From: Crocinitomicaceae bacterium
GTDB taxonomy: Bacteria; Bacteroidota; Bacteroidia; Flavobacteriales_D; Crocinitomicaceae
Direction: 5' to 3'
DNA length: 64,000 nt
Assembly (NCBI GenBank): GCA_016708105.1
Contig: JADJGJ010000001.1
Span: 2,294,001 to 2,358,000 of the forward strand
Shown here piece after piece: positions 1-9,398 of the stretch. Within the stretch, counting starts at the first letter, position 1, and each line of letters begins with the position of its first letter. Under the pieces are notes generated by a model that saw only the letters and a program-made list of their open reading frames with translations, was not told the DNA's origin and ran no database searches. The translations under genes were made by a program, and so were the position numbers.

Positions 1-409
1 TTTTTTCTAATACGTTCAAATTTTCATCCAGAGAACTTTTTCCAATGCGAGACTTAGCGCGTTGAACTGCATTTTTCAAGCGTTCAATATCAATTGGTTT
101 CAGCAGGTAATCCAGCGCAGCAACTTCAAACGCCTTCACCGCGTACGAATCATACGCAGTTATAAAGATGATTTCAAAATCAATGGTATCAAAAAAGCGA
201 ACAATTTCATAACCGGCATAATTGGGCATTTCAATATCCAGAAAAACAAGATCAGGCTTATGCTCTTTAATTGCCTGCACCGCGTTTTCTAAATTCTCAT
301 ACTTACCCACTAATTCAATATCAGGACAAAATCTCTTCAATAGATTTTCCAAAACGTCTCTTGCGCTTTCTTCGTCATCGGCTAATATGGCTTTGATTTT
401 ACCACTCAT
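1..409 (-). CDS. LytTR-type two-component response regulator, receiver domain (3' end cut off)
   Basis: This is the N-terminal 136 codons of a response regulator that runs off the left window edge. Reading from the ATG at 409-407, a full receiver domain is visible: the acidic pair D11/D12, the phospho-acceptor D58 in LVFLDIEMPN, T84 in FITAYD, and the conserved lysine K104 in DYLLKP. In Bacteroidota this receiver type (DYLLKPIDIERLKNAV) is normally followed by a LytTR DNA-binding domain, which would lie outside the window; that part is inference. The upstream neighbour on the same strand is a LytS-type sensor kinase at 702-3575, its likely phospho-donor. A strong terminator lies between the two genes, so the regulator may be transcribed separately or by read-through. 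Confidence 0.9.
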   Translation of the reverse strand, partial: MSGKIKAILADDEESARDVLENLLKRFCPDIELVGKYENLENAVQAIKEHKPDLVFLDIEMPNYAGYEIVRFFDTIDFEIIFITAYDSYAVKAFEVAALDYLLKPIDIERLKNAVQRAKSRIGKSSLDENLNVLEK

Positions 410-450
410 CAAATTTTTCTCTTGTACTACTAAAGTACTTTTTATTTGTG

Positions 451-482
451 AAAAAAACGGGAATTCACTTGGCGAATTCCCG
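451..482 (-). terminator. Rho-independent terminator between kinase and regulator genes
   Basis: A perfect 9-bp stem (CGGGAATTC, 458-466, pairing with GAATTCCCG, 474-482) with a 7-nt loop is followed on the minus strand by seven T residues (457-451). It ends the transcript of the sensor kinase, 219 bp after its stop codon, and lies only 41 bp before the ATG of the response regulator. Confidence 0.85.
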
Positions 483-701
483 GAATTATAGTTTAGTTTT
501 TATCTAATGAATTCCCCGTTTATAATATCGTTAAGCACAAGTTATATAACTAGTTGAATGCACCTTACTTTAATTGAAAAAAAGAAAAAATATGTATTCT
601 TAATCACGTGAAGTAACATAAATTGTTCGGTAAAAATAGGACAGTAAGCACTATGGTTCAAGAAAATTTTAGCAATGGAAAAATTAATTCATGAATGGAA
701 T

Positions 702-3575
702 TTAAAACCTTCGTTTGCACGGAATTCTAATCTCAACCCGTGTGCCTTTTACATCACCATTTTCAATCAAATCAATATACCTGAAGCCACCATTGGCATG
801 TTGCGTAGCATTTAATATTTCAAATCGCTTTTCAATTGCCTTGAGTGAGAACGATTCAAATTGATTTGTTTTGCGTGATTTAATTTCCTTTGCTTTTGTA
901 CGACCAATGCCATTGTCTTCAACCGTACAAATTAATTCGTCATTCAAATGAAATGATATGATGATTTTTTTATCTCCTTTTTTATGCAGTAAACCATGAA
1001 TCAAGGCGTTCTCAATGAATGGCTGAATAAGCATAGGCGGTAATACAATATCAGATATTTCTGCGGTATTCAACTCATAAGTAAAATCATTTTTAAATCG
1101 TAATTTTTCAAGTGAGAGATATAATTCTAATAATTTAATTTCCTGATCAAAATCAATAAATTCTTTGTCAGAATAATTAAGCGTGCGTCTTACCAAATTA
1201 GAAAAAGTAGTGATATAAGTATAAGAATTTTCTACATCACCTTTCAAAACTAAATCTTGAATAGAATTCAGCGAATTGAAAATAAAATGCGGATTCATTT
1301 GCGACCGGATTGCCGTTAGTTTTGATGCGTACAACTCATTTTCCTGTTTTGTTTTTTTGCGCAGGGCATCTAACTGATAACGATAAACAAAATACACCAG
1401 TAAAATAAAAACTATCACTGCAGAAAGAATAAACCATGCCGTGGCATAGAATGGTGCAGCAATAGAAAATGGATAGGTTACCATATTGCCAAATTGATGA
1501 TTGAGCATTGGTTTTGCTTGAAACTCATAATCACCGGATGACAAGGCATTGAAGGTAATTTCATTCAGTTTATACGGTTGATTGATCCAGGTTGAATCAT
1601 ATCCAAGCAAGCGATATTGGTATTGTACATTGTTTTTATTTTTCAGGGTTGGGCAATGCAACACAAAACTTATCTTCCGTTGAGAAGATGAAAAATCACC
1701 TTTACTCTCCTTGTTAATTTTCTGATCATTCACCAAAATTTCGGTAATGCTAAGAGCTGGAATAATTGCATGCTCATTCCCGCGCAAAAGTGACATTCGC
1801 TGAAACCCATCTGCATTGCTTATCCACAAGGTGTCGTTTAGTACAACAAAATCAGTCACACGCTTCAGGTTTTGTCCTGTGCGGTTTTCAGTTAAATCCA
1901 AAAAATTTCCGTCCAAATCAAACTCCAGCATGCCTGATGAGGTGAGTGCATATATTTTTTCTCCTATTAGTTCAAAATGAAAAATGATCTGAGATACATT
2001 TTCATACCTGAAATCAAGTTTTCTAAGTTTTTCTTGTTCATCCCAAATCATCATTCCGCCTTCATTCAAAGAAGCATACAGTTTATTTTTATCCCAAATT
2101 AAGTTAGATGAAAAAATCGGCTGGCTTAGATCTCCTATGGTGTAAACCGAATCATCTTGCATGCCAAATAAACCATTTGCTGTTGCAATAAAAATATGAT
2201 CATTGATTGAGTCATACGCTACTGAATAATTTCTGAATTGCAATTCCGGAATCCATAAAGGATGTGGCAAAGCAGTTGTAAAGTCAATTTTCACAAGCCC
2301 AATATTAGTAGCTAGGTACGCATTATTTTGCTGATCAAATACGCCATCTTTCAGTGATGCAAGAAGCAAATTTGTAACATTGCCATTTTTAAAATTATAA
2401 TCTCTGATTTGTCCGTCATCAAAAATAAAATGATCAATTCCATTTTTTGCCACAATAACTTCAATGGGTCGCTTACCACTCTCATGAATAAAATCAAACT
2501 GCCCATTGCGATACACAGCAATCCGCCCTTTAGATGTGCCAATCAATAAACCACGGTCGTCAAGCCATTCAATGCAGGTTACATGATCACCTTTAAATTC
2601 TGCAAATGCGTCATCTACATTCAAATCAGGAATTACCAAAACACCTTTATCAAAAGTTCCGAGTAAAATATTCCCTTCAAAATCCTGATAAACATCTGAG
2701 ATAAAATAATCATTATAAAATGGTACCGCTTGATTACTTTGTTCAAGTGAAATCATTTGAAAAATGCCGGGTAAAGTACCAGCAACCCAAACATAATTAC
2801 CTTCATGATAAAACCTTACTGATTCGCTGCGATTAAATGATTCAGGTGTTTCAATGATTGATAATTCCTGCGTTTGTGTATTGAATTCATAACATGTTTT
2901 AGTAGCATTATTCATAGCGTACACTTGCTTTCCGCAATTAAAAAAAAATAACACTCCCTGTTCAGGATTTGTTGAATTTAAATAATGGATAGGTTTACAT
3001 TGAATTTCAGAATTTGCAAAAATCAAAACAGAATCGGCATCCAATGCTGAAACAAAAATCTCATTCTGTTGATGTAAAAACGGATATCCGATGTAGGATT
3101 TTGTATTGGCAAATCTCTTTTTTATTTTTCCGGTATGATCCATCAATATGAGATATTTTCCACCAACAAGCAGGTCATTCTGTGGCGTAATCATCAGCCG
3201 CAAATCAGCTCTGCTTTCGCCATTATCCAGCGTATAAAAAAGTTCACATGATTGATTTCTCAGAACAAAAATCTGATTATTTAAATTGTTGCAATAAATA
3301 TCACCCTGTTGATTAATGACAAAATTGAAATAGGACAAACTGCGAGAATCAGCGCATGAAACTTTTTGAAAAGAATAATGATCATAAAAGACCAGCCCTT
3401 CATTGGTAGAAAACCAAAAGTTCAAATCACGATCTTGAATGATATCATAAATCTGTGCTCCCTTGAATTCCTCTTCACCAAATATGAAATAGGCGGGCTG
3501 AACATCTTGAGCAAACACTGACTTTAAACAGAAGGTGATTCCGAAAATTGTTGCGTATGTTTTAAGCCAGTTCAC
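702..3575 (-). CDS. Two-component sensor histidine kinase, Reg_prop/Y_Y_Y type with LytS-like kinase
   Basis: A 957-residue membrane sensor kinase. A signal peptide covers about residues 1-22 (ending SVFAQ). A long beta-propeller region with repeated short GxxxVxP/WxxD-type strands (about 30-630, Reg_prop-like) and a Y_Y_Y-type Ig-like domain (about 645-715, ending GDYEFQAKP) form the extracytoplasmic sensor. One transmembrane helix follows (about 720-745). The His_kinase domain has the phospho-acceptor H763 in NPHFIFNSLNSIQ. The ATP-binding domain has the N box FIENALIHG (about 853-861) and the G box DNGIG (about 887-891). Such LytS-like kinases pair with LytTR regulators, matching the gene downstream at 1-409. 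The ligand cannot be told from sequence. The start is supported by the signal peptide. Confidence 0.92.
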   Translation of the reverse strand: MNWLKTYATIFGITFCLKSVFAQDVQPAYFIFGEEEFKGAQIYDIIQDRDLNFWFSTNEGLVFYDHYSFQKVSCADSRSLSYFNFVINQQGDIYCNNLNNQIFVLRNQSCELFYTLDNGESRADLRLMITPQNDLLVGGKYLILMDHTGKIKKRFANTKSYIGYPFLHQQNEIFVSALDADSVLIFANSEIQCKPIHYLNSTNPEQGVLFFFNCGKQVYAMNNATKTCYEFNTQTQELSIIETPESFNRSESVRFYHEGNYVWVAGTLPGIFQMISLEQSNQAVPFYNDYFISDVYQDFEGNILLGTFDKGVLVIPDLNVDDAFAEFKGDHVTCIEWLDDRGLLIGTSKGRIAVYRNGQFDFIHESGKRPIEVIVAKNGIDHFIFDDGQIRDYNFKNGNVTNLLLASLKDGVFDQQNNAYLATNIGLVKIDFTTALPHPLWIPELQFRNYSVAYDSINDHIFIATANGLFGMQDDSVYTIGDLSQPIFSSNLIWDKNKLYASLNEGGMMIWDEQEKLRKLDFRYENVSQIIFHFELIGEKIYALTSSGMLEFDLDGNFLDLTENRTGQNLKRVTDFVVLNDTLWISNADGFQRMSLLRGNEHAIIPALSITEILVNDQKINKESKGDFSSSQRKISFVLHCPTLKNKNNVQYQYRLLGYDSTWINQPYKLNEITFNALSSGDYEFQAKPMLNHQFGNMVTYPFSIAAPFYATAWFILSAVIVFILLVYFVYRYQLDALRKKTKQENELYASKLTAIRSQMNPHFIFNSLNSIQDLVLKGDVENSYTYITTFSNLVRRTLNYSDKEFIDFDQEIKLLELYLSLEKLRFKNDFTYELNTAEISDIVLPPMLIQPFIENALIHGLLHKKGDKKIIISFHLNDELICTVEDNGIGRTKAKEIKSRKTNQFESFSLKAIEKRFEILNATQHANGGFRYIDLIENGDVKGTRVEIRIPCKRRF

Positions 3576-3772
3576 CTTTTCATTTAAATTTTAGGAACAC
3601 AATGATAAGGAATATATGGAATTTACATGCAGCCCTTACAGACCGACAGTAAATAAATGAACAACAAACGACATAAAAGCCAACCACATATTTGCTTTTT
3701 CTCGTCAAACAAGCATACTCTTCGCAAAACCAAGAGAGCTAATATTTTCCTGCTGCGCTTGAGCGGAGACAA

Positions 3773-4957
3773 TTATTTCGACAATAACGAATAAGATTGA
3801 CTTGGTGGAAACAGCAAATCCAAAGCATTTGGTTTTATTTTAAAGATGGGCCCTTTCTCGACAACGCTTCCAGTTGGCTTTCTTTTTATTAAATGGTCAA
3901 GGGTAATGATTCCTTGCTCTAATAATATATCGAACTGCGAGACAATCGGTTTTTTCGTGTGCTCGACTTTTTTATATTGGAAATGTTCTTTTCCTCCAAA
4001 CGTAACAGAATCGGCAGCAATCCAAAAAGTTTCATTGTGCTTTTCAAGTAGACGTTTATGTAAAGTTTCTAAACCCCAGACTACAAAATCTCCAACGTTG
4101 GATTTATCTGAATTTTCAATCAGCTGACTAATTTCGCTATCCATTTTCAATTTCAATCCTTGTGAATTTCTGACAAGTGTTGATACGGTGCAATACAATT
4201 TAAAATCATCTCCACGACTATATCCAAAAGCGTTTAAGATTTCGGCGGAACTTTTGAATTTGCTTAAATGCCAGTCAGGAACTTGTGCAAAAAGGTTTTT
4301 CCGATTTCCTCGTTTATCACGATATGACTTCAATTCAATCCCTTTGTAATCTGGTTTCTTTGACGAATTTATATCAATTCCTAAAAGTGTTTCAAGCGTT
4401 CTACCGATTGCCGTATCAGCTTTTAGCATTGCAGGAACCGGGCCTTTTGCTGCAATTTTATTGAGGAGTATCAACAACTCATCTGCAACTTCATTAGAAA
4501 TTTGATTTATTTCATTGACCAACTCCTGAAGCGGATTTGTTATTTTACTTTCAATTAGTTTGTGTAAATCCAGTTGAGTAATATTCAAAATATATAGCCT
4601 TTTTTCAAAGGCAATTATGCCCAGAATGTCATTTGCTTTCGAGTATGCTCCTAAACCTTTAAACCATATTCGTGGGTCACCTTTTTTAGTATTAGGACGA
4701 TACAAAGATGCTAAAGAATTTGTCAACTCATTCTTACCAATCAAGTATGAAGCTATTTGAATTTTATTTTCCTGACCTTGTTTCTGTAATTCAAAATCAT
4801 TGATATTCTTAGATTTCAAATAGGCTCTTACCGAACCAGTAGCATCCATTATCGACTTTTCAAGTCCAGTTCCAGTTGGTTCAATTAAACAAATTTCTAC
4901 CGATTTTTCAGTTAGAAGTTTTATTCTGCTTATTTCAAGGGTTGTTAATTGCCTCAT
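3773..4957 (-). CDS. MvaI/BcnI-family Type II restriction endonuclease
   Basis: A 394-residue protein whose C-terminal half matches the MvaI/BcnI endonuclease family, known to cut CCWGG/CCSGG-type sites. Seen in sequence: the family motif AAKGPVPAM (169-177), then TAIGRTLETLLG with E189, then D203 and the E208-L-K210 of KPDYKGIELK, which make a PD-(D/E)XK-type active site. Residues 1-165 form an extra N-terminal domain (motifs GTGLEKSIMDATG and LYRPNTKKGDPRIW) found on longer members of the family. The ATG overlaps the TGA of the HEPN gene upstream (ATGA, 4 nt), so the two are translationally coupled. It is the last gene of the operon that starts with the C5 methyltransferase. The recognition site is not predictable; CCNGG-like is a family-based guess. 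Confidence 0.85.
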   Translation of the reverse strand: MRQLTTLEISRIKLLTEKSVEICLIEPTGTGLEKSIMDATGSVRAYLKSKNINDFELQKQGQENKIQIASYLIGKNELTNSLASLYRPNTKKGDPRIWFKGLGAYSKANDILGIIAFEKRLYILNITQLDLHKLIESKITNPLQELVNEINQISNEVADELLILLNKIAAKGPVPAMLKADTAIGRTLETLLGIDINSSKKPDYKGIELKSYRDKRGNRKNLFAQVPDWHLSKFKSSAEILNAFGYSRGDDFKLYCTVSTLVRNSQGLKLKMDSEISQLIENSDKSNVGDFVVWGLETLHKRLLEKHNETFWIAADSVTFGGKEHFQYKKVEHTKKPIVSQFDILLEQGIITLDHLIKRKPTGSVVEKGPIFKIKPNALDLLFPPSQSYSLLSK

Positions 4958-6028
4958 TTTTTAAAAAATTGGATTAGTACTTCTTTAAGCAAAGGTTCAC
5001 CAAAATCAACTATGAAATTTTCATCATTCCAAGATAAGTGATACTCTCCAATCTTATTATGCGCAATACTACACCTTATACGATATATCCAATAAGCAGT
5101 AACATTAATAATAAATTTATTATAATCTGAAGTTGCCGGTACTTTAATTGCTTGTAAATTTGCTTGTGAAAATGAACCAGAAGAAACTACAGATTGAAAT
5201 TTTATAAGATTTGTTAGATGAATATCACTTTTAGATTTTCCAAAGTGAATAAACATATCCTCTCCTATTACTGGAAAAGACTGAATTTTTTCAAGTTTTG
5301 AAGCAAGAGAATTTATATCTGAACATTTATTTTCCAGTAAATCAGTTAATCGTTCTAATTCTTTGTTTGAATATTCATTTAAAATTTTACCTATTACATT
5401 TGAATCAGCTGGAATGTTTAGTGCTTTTATTTTACTTATTACAGCATAGTCAAATTGAAGCTCCAGAAGATGATATAATTTTAAAAATCTCTCAAAGGCA
5501 TATGGTTGTTCTATTGCTCTTACGCAACATTCAAATGAATACTCGTCTAAATCATTTAATTTATCCCCAAGTTCAATATTAAATAAATTTGATTTATAGC
5601 GAGAAGTTGGAGCCCCAGCAGGAAGAAGATGTGCAAAGCCACCCCATAATAATGAACTTTTTTAGATAATCTTTGTTATAGTCCAAAAAGAAATCAGATT
5701 TGATTAATAAAAAATCTGTTTCAAATTTATAAGAAATGTTATTATAGTCGGAATGTTGGGCTGTTGCAAGAAATGAAATGAATTCAAATTCCGTCATTTG
5801 TGAAATTTGCACATCTCCTTTTTCTTTTAAAAAAATTAAATACCCTTGAATAATTCCATTATGAGAAATTGAAACTGGATTACTTGTATTAAAAGAATTT
5901 GAAACTCTTTCAACCTTTATGGGAACGTAATCATTAATAACGAAATAGTCATAAAGCTCAAATACACTATTAATATTAACTGGTGCTTGACTATCATTTT
6001 TTATTTGCTCTATTTCTGCTAATTGCAT
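4954..6028 (-). CDS. HEPN-domain protein, frameshifted at an A6 run
   Basis: Two overlapping reading frames make one gene. The first, from the ATG at 6028, runs 144 codons and ends at 5594 in a tail without family-like character. The second frame is open from 5661 down to the stop at 4954. Removing one A from the A6 run at 5658-5663 joins them into about 357 residues (junction YLK-SSLLWGGFAHLLPAGAP). The C-terminal part contains IYRIRCSIAHNKIGEY, with R and H four residues apart (about R318 and H323). This is the Rx4-6H signature of HEPN ribonucleases, as in ApeA-like proteins. The N-terminal domain is not recognised. It sits 3 nt after the DGQ protein gene and overlaps the restriction enzyme gene by ATGA. 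The extra base may be an assembly error, a real mutation, or phase variation. Confidence 0.68.
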
Positions 6029-6031
6029 ATC

Positions 6032-7162
6032 CTAACTAGCACTAGTTTTCCAACATTCTAAAAATGACTCTTCGCCCTCCCCAATAAAGAATTCTCTAAA
6101 ACCATCCATTATTAATTTCCTAGTACCGACTCCAACATTTACTTTTTTAGAATCTATCCCACTTTTGATTGTCTTAAATTCTTCTAAAAAAATTGGGTCA
6201 TCGGTAGAACTAGATTCTTTTAATAAGTTAACTAATTTCTCAATTGAATTATCGACTCTATGAATTTTTTTTGCATCAGAAGAGAATTTACCAACAGAGG
6301 CAAAGAAGGCTTTAATAGTATTTTCCTCCGCTAGCCAATTCTTAAAAATCCCTAGAGTATTATGACCATTATAAATTCGATAAAATTCAAAATCTAAATC
6401 ACAGTATAATTTTAAATATTTTACAAAGAGAGAGTATGATTCATTAAGTTCATCTTCTTCCGATGAAAGAATTTCATCTTCATTCATTTTTTTTACAACC
6501 AAATTATCTCTTTCAACTTCTGGACTTTTGGTTAAAAAGCTATAGTATCCATTAACAATTCTATCAAAAGGAAATTTCTTCGGATGACTCCGAATAGTTC
6601 CATCTCTTTCCAAATAAATTTCTAAACCGTTAATTCCCTTTTCCAAATCATTTTTTAATGTCATAAATAGCAGTTCAACTTGGTGCCTCATTGACATTGG
6701 CTTTTGTCCCGAGTTTAAAACAATTAATCTATATATAAGATGATTTATTTCTTTTTCGAACCATATTTCTAGCAATAATTTTTGATCAGGATTAAAATTA
6801 AACTTCTCCTCAATTAAATCTTTAATGATATAACTTCTTTGCAAGCCATCCAAAATATAAATGTCACTTGCCCCCAATAATGCCGCCTCTAATTCTTTTT
6901 GTTTTCTGCTTTCCAATAAAGGTAAATAACTCTGCACTTTTAAGTGGTCAATCGCTAAAGTAATTCCTGGTAACAAAGCTCCTTTTTTAATATCTTCTTT
7001 TAACCTAGTATATTTTTTGGGGTCAACTCGTTTTCTTTGAATTTCAAATTTGTCTATATCTGTTCCTACAAGAGTAAGATAATCTTTAATAAAAATTTCC
7101 GCATAAACAACTGGTGTGTTTGTCCTACAGTCCCTAGTGTATCCAATAATATTTAAACTCAT
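6032..7162 (-). CDS. ParB/DGQ(H)R-type (DUF262-like) protein of the defence operon
   Basis: A 376-residue protein with a ParB/sulfiredoxin-like core. IQRKRVDPKKYTRLKEDIKK (41-60) resembles the VDPxR helix of DGQHR proteins. YILDGLQRSYIIKDL carries the DG(L)QR motif at 105-109. VLNSGQKPMSMRHQ (148-161) matches the LNxxGxPhS motif of DUF262/GmrS-like and DGQHR proteins. In known relatives this fold binds nucleotides or DNA in GmrSD, Dnd/Dpt and related defence systems. Here the function is inferred only from the fold and the neighbours. The second residue of the classic DGQQR/DGQHR motif is replaced by Leu. It lies 6 nt after the methyltransferase and 3 nt before the HEPN gene, so it belongs to the same transcript. 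Confidence 0.7.
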   Translation of the reverse strand: MSLNIIGYTRDCRTNTPVVYAEIFIKDYLTLVGTDIDKFEIQRKRVDPKKYTRLKEDIKKGALLPGITLAIDHLKVQSYLPLLESRKQKELEAALLGASDIYILDGLQRSYIIKDLIEEKFNFNPDQKLLLEIWFEKEINHLIYRLIVLNSGQKPMSMRHQVELLFMTLKNDLEKGINGLEIYLERDGTIRSHPKKFPFDRIVNGYYSFLTKSPEVERDNLVVKKMNEDEILSSEEDELNESYSLFVKYLKLYCDLDFEFYRIYNGHNTLGIFKNWLAEENTIKAFFASVGKFSSDAKKIHRVDNSIEKLVNLLKESSSTDDPIFLEEFKTIKSGIDSKKVNVGVGTRKLIMDGFREFFIGEGEESFLECWKTSAS

Positions 7163-7168
7163 ATTAAT

Positions 7169-9394
7169 TTATTTTATATTTTTTAAAATCTCCAACGCCA
7201 CTGCACGTGCCATTAATGGTGGAACTGCATTACCTACTAATGTAAATTGTGGCACTTCAAATTTACGTTTATTTCCGCCAGTTGATCGTTTTCCCTGAAA
7301 CACAAATGAATCATCAAAGGACTGCAATCTTGCCATTTCTCGAACCGTTAATGCTCGTGGACTTGAAAAATGTATGTAATCATCTGGTATTGTCATAACA
7401 GTAGGGCTTTGCGAATCTGGTTTTAACACATTGTAATTGCGTTTTTCAGAATCAAGACCAATTTTTTTGAGTTCCTTTTTTGCCATATCATAATCACCGG
7501 TATTCAAAATGACTTCTAACCTTTTTACAACATCATCATTTTGCTTACTTGTCTTATGATTATGCAATGGAGCGACTATGTGCGTTAAAGTATTTTCAAG
7601 TTCTTCGAAACTCCTTACATAAAATGGGTTTTTGGCATTTGAAAACCTTCCATTTAAACGGCCTTTTTTTGACCATTCAGCATATGTTAATCCTTTATTA
7701 TCATCTGGCTTTCCATCAATATTTCTTTTCTTTATTAATGCTTTCATTTTTTCAGTTGTACCATTGTATCTTGACTTTAAATCAATCGTTTCATAACTGA
7801 ATTTTTCATCATCGTTCCCCACAAAATCTAAATCATACAATGCTTCAAAAACTGTTACTTTTTCATTTTCACAAACCGTTGGTGGGACATTTTTAATTAA
7901 ATTTTGGTCTTTACGACAACCGATAAATAAAACACGTTCACGATTTTGTGGAACACCGTAATTTGAAGCCAACGCAACAAATGGCTGGTCAATATTATAC
8001 AATCTTATGTGAGATAATATTTCTTCGAATTCGTTTTCTGCATTTAATGCTTTCACAAACGGTTTAAGACCTTGGATGCATTCTTCAAACGAAAAATTGT
8101 AAATTTCTAGTGCTGAAATAATTTCAGCGATTTCAGCTTGATATTCTTTTGAAGGTTTTAATTTTTTAAACGCATCGTGTATTTGTTCAATAATAGAATC
8201 TGATTCAATTGCTGTCAAAAACGAATCAAATTTTTCAGCAAAGAAATCATTGTCCAAATCGCTGTGTGCTTTTTCTAAAATGACTTTCTTTCTTACATAA
8301 GCCAACTCCTTACTTCGTTTCAATAGGTTGAAACCGTGTCGAATTGTATTAATATTTACATCAGTTTTACTTGTTTTGTAATCAGCAATTTTTGGAGTTA
8401 GTAAACGAAACTTATTCTCAATAATCTGAATATAATTCTCTCTATATTTTTCCAACTCCTTTTCATTCGCTGATTCAAATTGCATTCGTAAGTTATAGCA
8501 GTCAAGCGTAAATATTTTCTCCTTTTCAGCTTTTCGTAGTTTCGACAAGAAGTAAATTAATTGATGAAATTCTTTTAAATCAATAATTGATTTGATTTCT
8601 TGTAAAATCATTTCCTTTATTTTTCCACCTTCTTTTGTAAGTATGCCTTTTACATTTTCCATTACAAAATACTTCGGCCGTAGCACACGAATTACATTTA
8701 AGTAGTGAGCAAACAAATCATCCTTCTTGTCAAACTTTTTACGCTTACCAGCTAAACTAAAACTTTGACACGGTGGACCACCACAAACGACGTCAACTTG
8801 ATGACCTTTCAATTTCTTTAGTAAATTATCTAAAAAATCTGGTTCGGTTATATCTTGTCGCAAAAACTCTGCATCCATTCCAAGTTGATAGTTATATCGG
8901 GCAAGATGAGTTAATTCGCAATTCTCGTTTATATCGCTTCCTAATAAAAAATCATAATATCTATTTCCGTATTCGGCTTGTAAAAAGCCTTCACTAAATC
9001 CTCCAGCACCTGCAAATAAATCAACAAATGTTGTTTTTGTTTTTCCTTCATATTCTGCTAAATTCTCGCAAACCATTTTCACATCGGTATTAACTTTTCG
9101 GCTGTTTACTAATGACAAAATCTTTTCTTTCACCTTTCGATCTGTAAAGTGAGTATGTGAGACTGAATTAAAATATTTTTCAACTTCTTGCATCAAAAAC
9201 GATAAGAACTTGTTTATTGATTTATGATTGTATTCAGAATCCTTGACGACCTGATTTTTATTGTCCCAATCTTTTTTTAATATTTTTTCGCCAGTTGCAA
9301 CTTTGACTTGGACATCCTTTTGCCTGATAACAAGGTGTATTGGAAACCTTTTACTTTTATCGGCTTTATCTAGGTAAAACTTCACATTTATCAT
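7169..9394 (-). CDS. C5-cytosine DNA methyltransferase with integrase-arm-like N-terminal domain
   Basis: A 741-residue DNA (cytosine-5) methyltransferase. Motif I VDLFAGAGG is at 124-132, motif IV GGPPCQSFS has catalytic C209, motif VI is ENV 246-248, motif VIII GVPQNRERV ends at 488, and motif X GNAVPP starts at 721. Between motifs VI and VIII lies an insertion of about 215 residues, where standard enzymes have about 50. Residues 4-78 (KFYLDKADKSKRFPIHLVIR, then ATGEKILKKDWDNKNQVV) resemble the Arm-DNA-binding domain of Bacteroidota tyrosine recombinases. The open frame extends to 9490, but the ATG at 9394 is chosen because a consensus promoter lies inside the extension and the arm domain starts here. 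First gene of the four-gene operon; it should protect host DNA from the MvaI-like nuclease. Confidence 0.88.
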   Translation of the reverse strand: MINVKFYLDKADKSKRFPIHLVIRQKDVQVKVATGEKILKKDWDNKNQVVKDSEYNHKSINKFLSFLMQEVEKYFNSVSHTHFTDRKVKEKILSLVNSRKVNTDVKMVCENLAEYEGKTKTTFVDLFAGAGGFSEGFLQAEYGNRYYDFLLGSDINENCELTHLARYNYQLGMDAEFLRQDITEPDFLDNLLKKLKGHQVDVVCGGPPCQSFSLAGKRKKFDKKDDLFAHYLNVIRVLRPKYFVMENVKGILTKEGGKIKEMILQEIKSIIDLKEFHQLIYFLSKLRKAEKEKIFTLDCYNLRMQFESANEKELEKYRENYIQIIENKFRLLTPKIADYKTSKTDVNINTIRHGFNLLKRSKELAYVRKKVILEKAHSDLDNDFFAEKFDSFLTAIESDSIIEQIHDAFKKLKPSKEYQAEIAEIISALEIYNFSFEECIQGLKPFVKALNAENEFEEILSHIRLYNIDQPFVALASNYGVPQNRERVLFIGCRKDQNLIKNVPPTVCENEKVTVFEALYDLDFVGNDDEKFSYETIDLKSRYNGTTEKMKALIKKRNIDGKPDDNKGLTYAEWSKKGRLNGRFSNAKNPFYVRSFEELENTLTHIVAPLHNHKTSKQNDDVVKRLEVILNTGDYDMAKKELKKIGLDSEKRNYNVLKPDSQSPTVMTIPDDYIHFSSPRALTVREMARLQSFDDSFVFQGKRSTGGNKRKFEVPQFTLVGNAVPPLMARAVALEILKNIK

Positions 9395-9398
9395 ATAG

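Noticed and set aside
4954..5256. A separate 100-residue gene starting at the ATG at 5256
   Set aside because: The same frame is open and protein-like up to 5661, so this is the 3' part of the frameshifted HEPN gene.
5594..5664. The A AAA AAG heptamer at the HEPN break as a programmed -1 frameshift site
   Set aside because: The downstream coding frame is +1 relative to the upstream frame. A -1 slip would lead into a third frame with no protein-like sequence.
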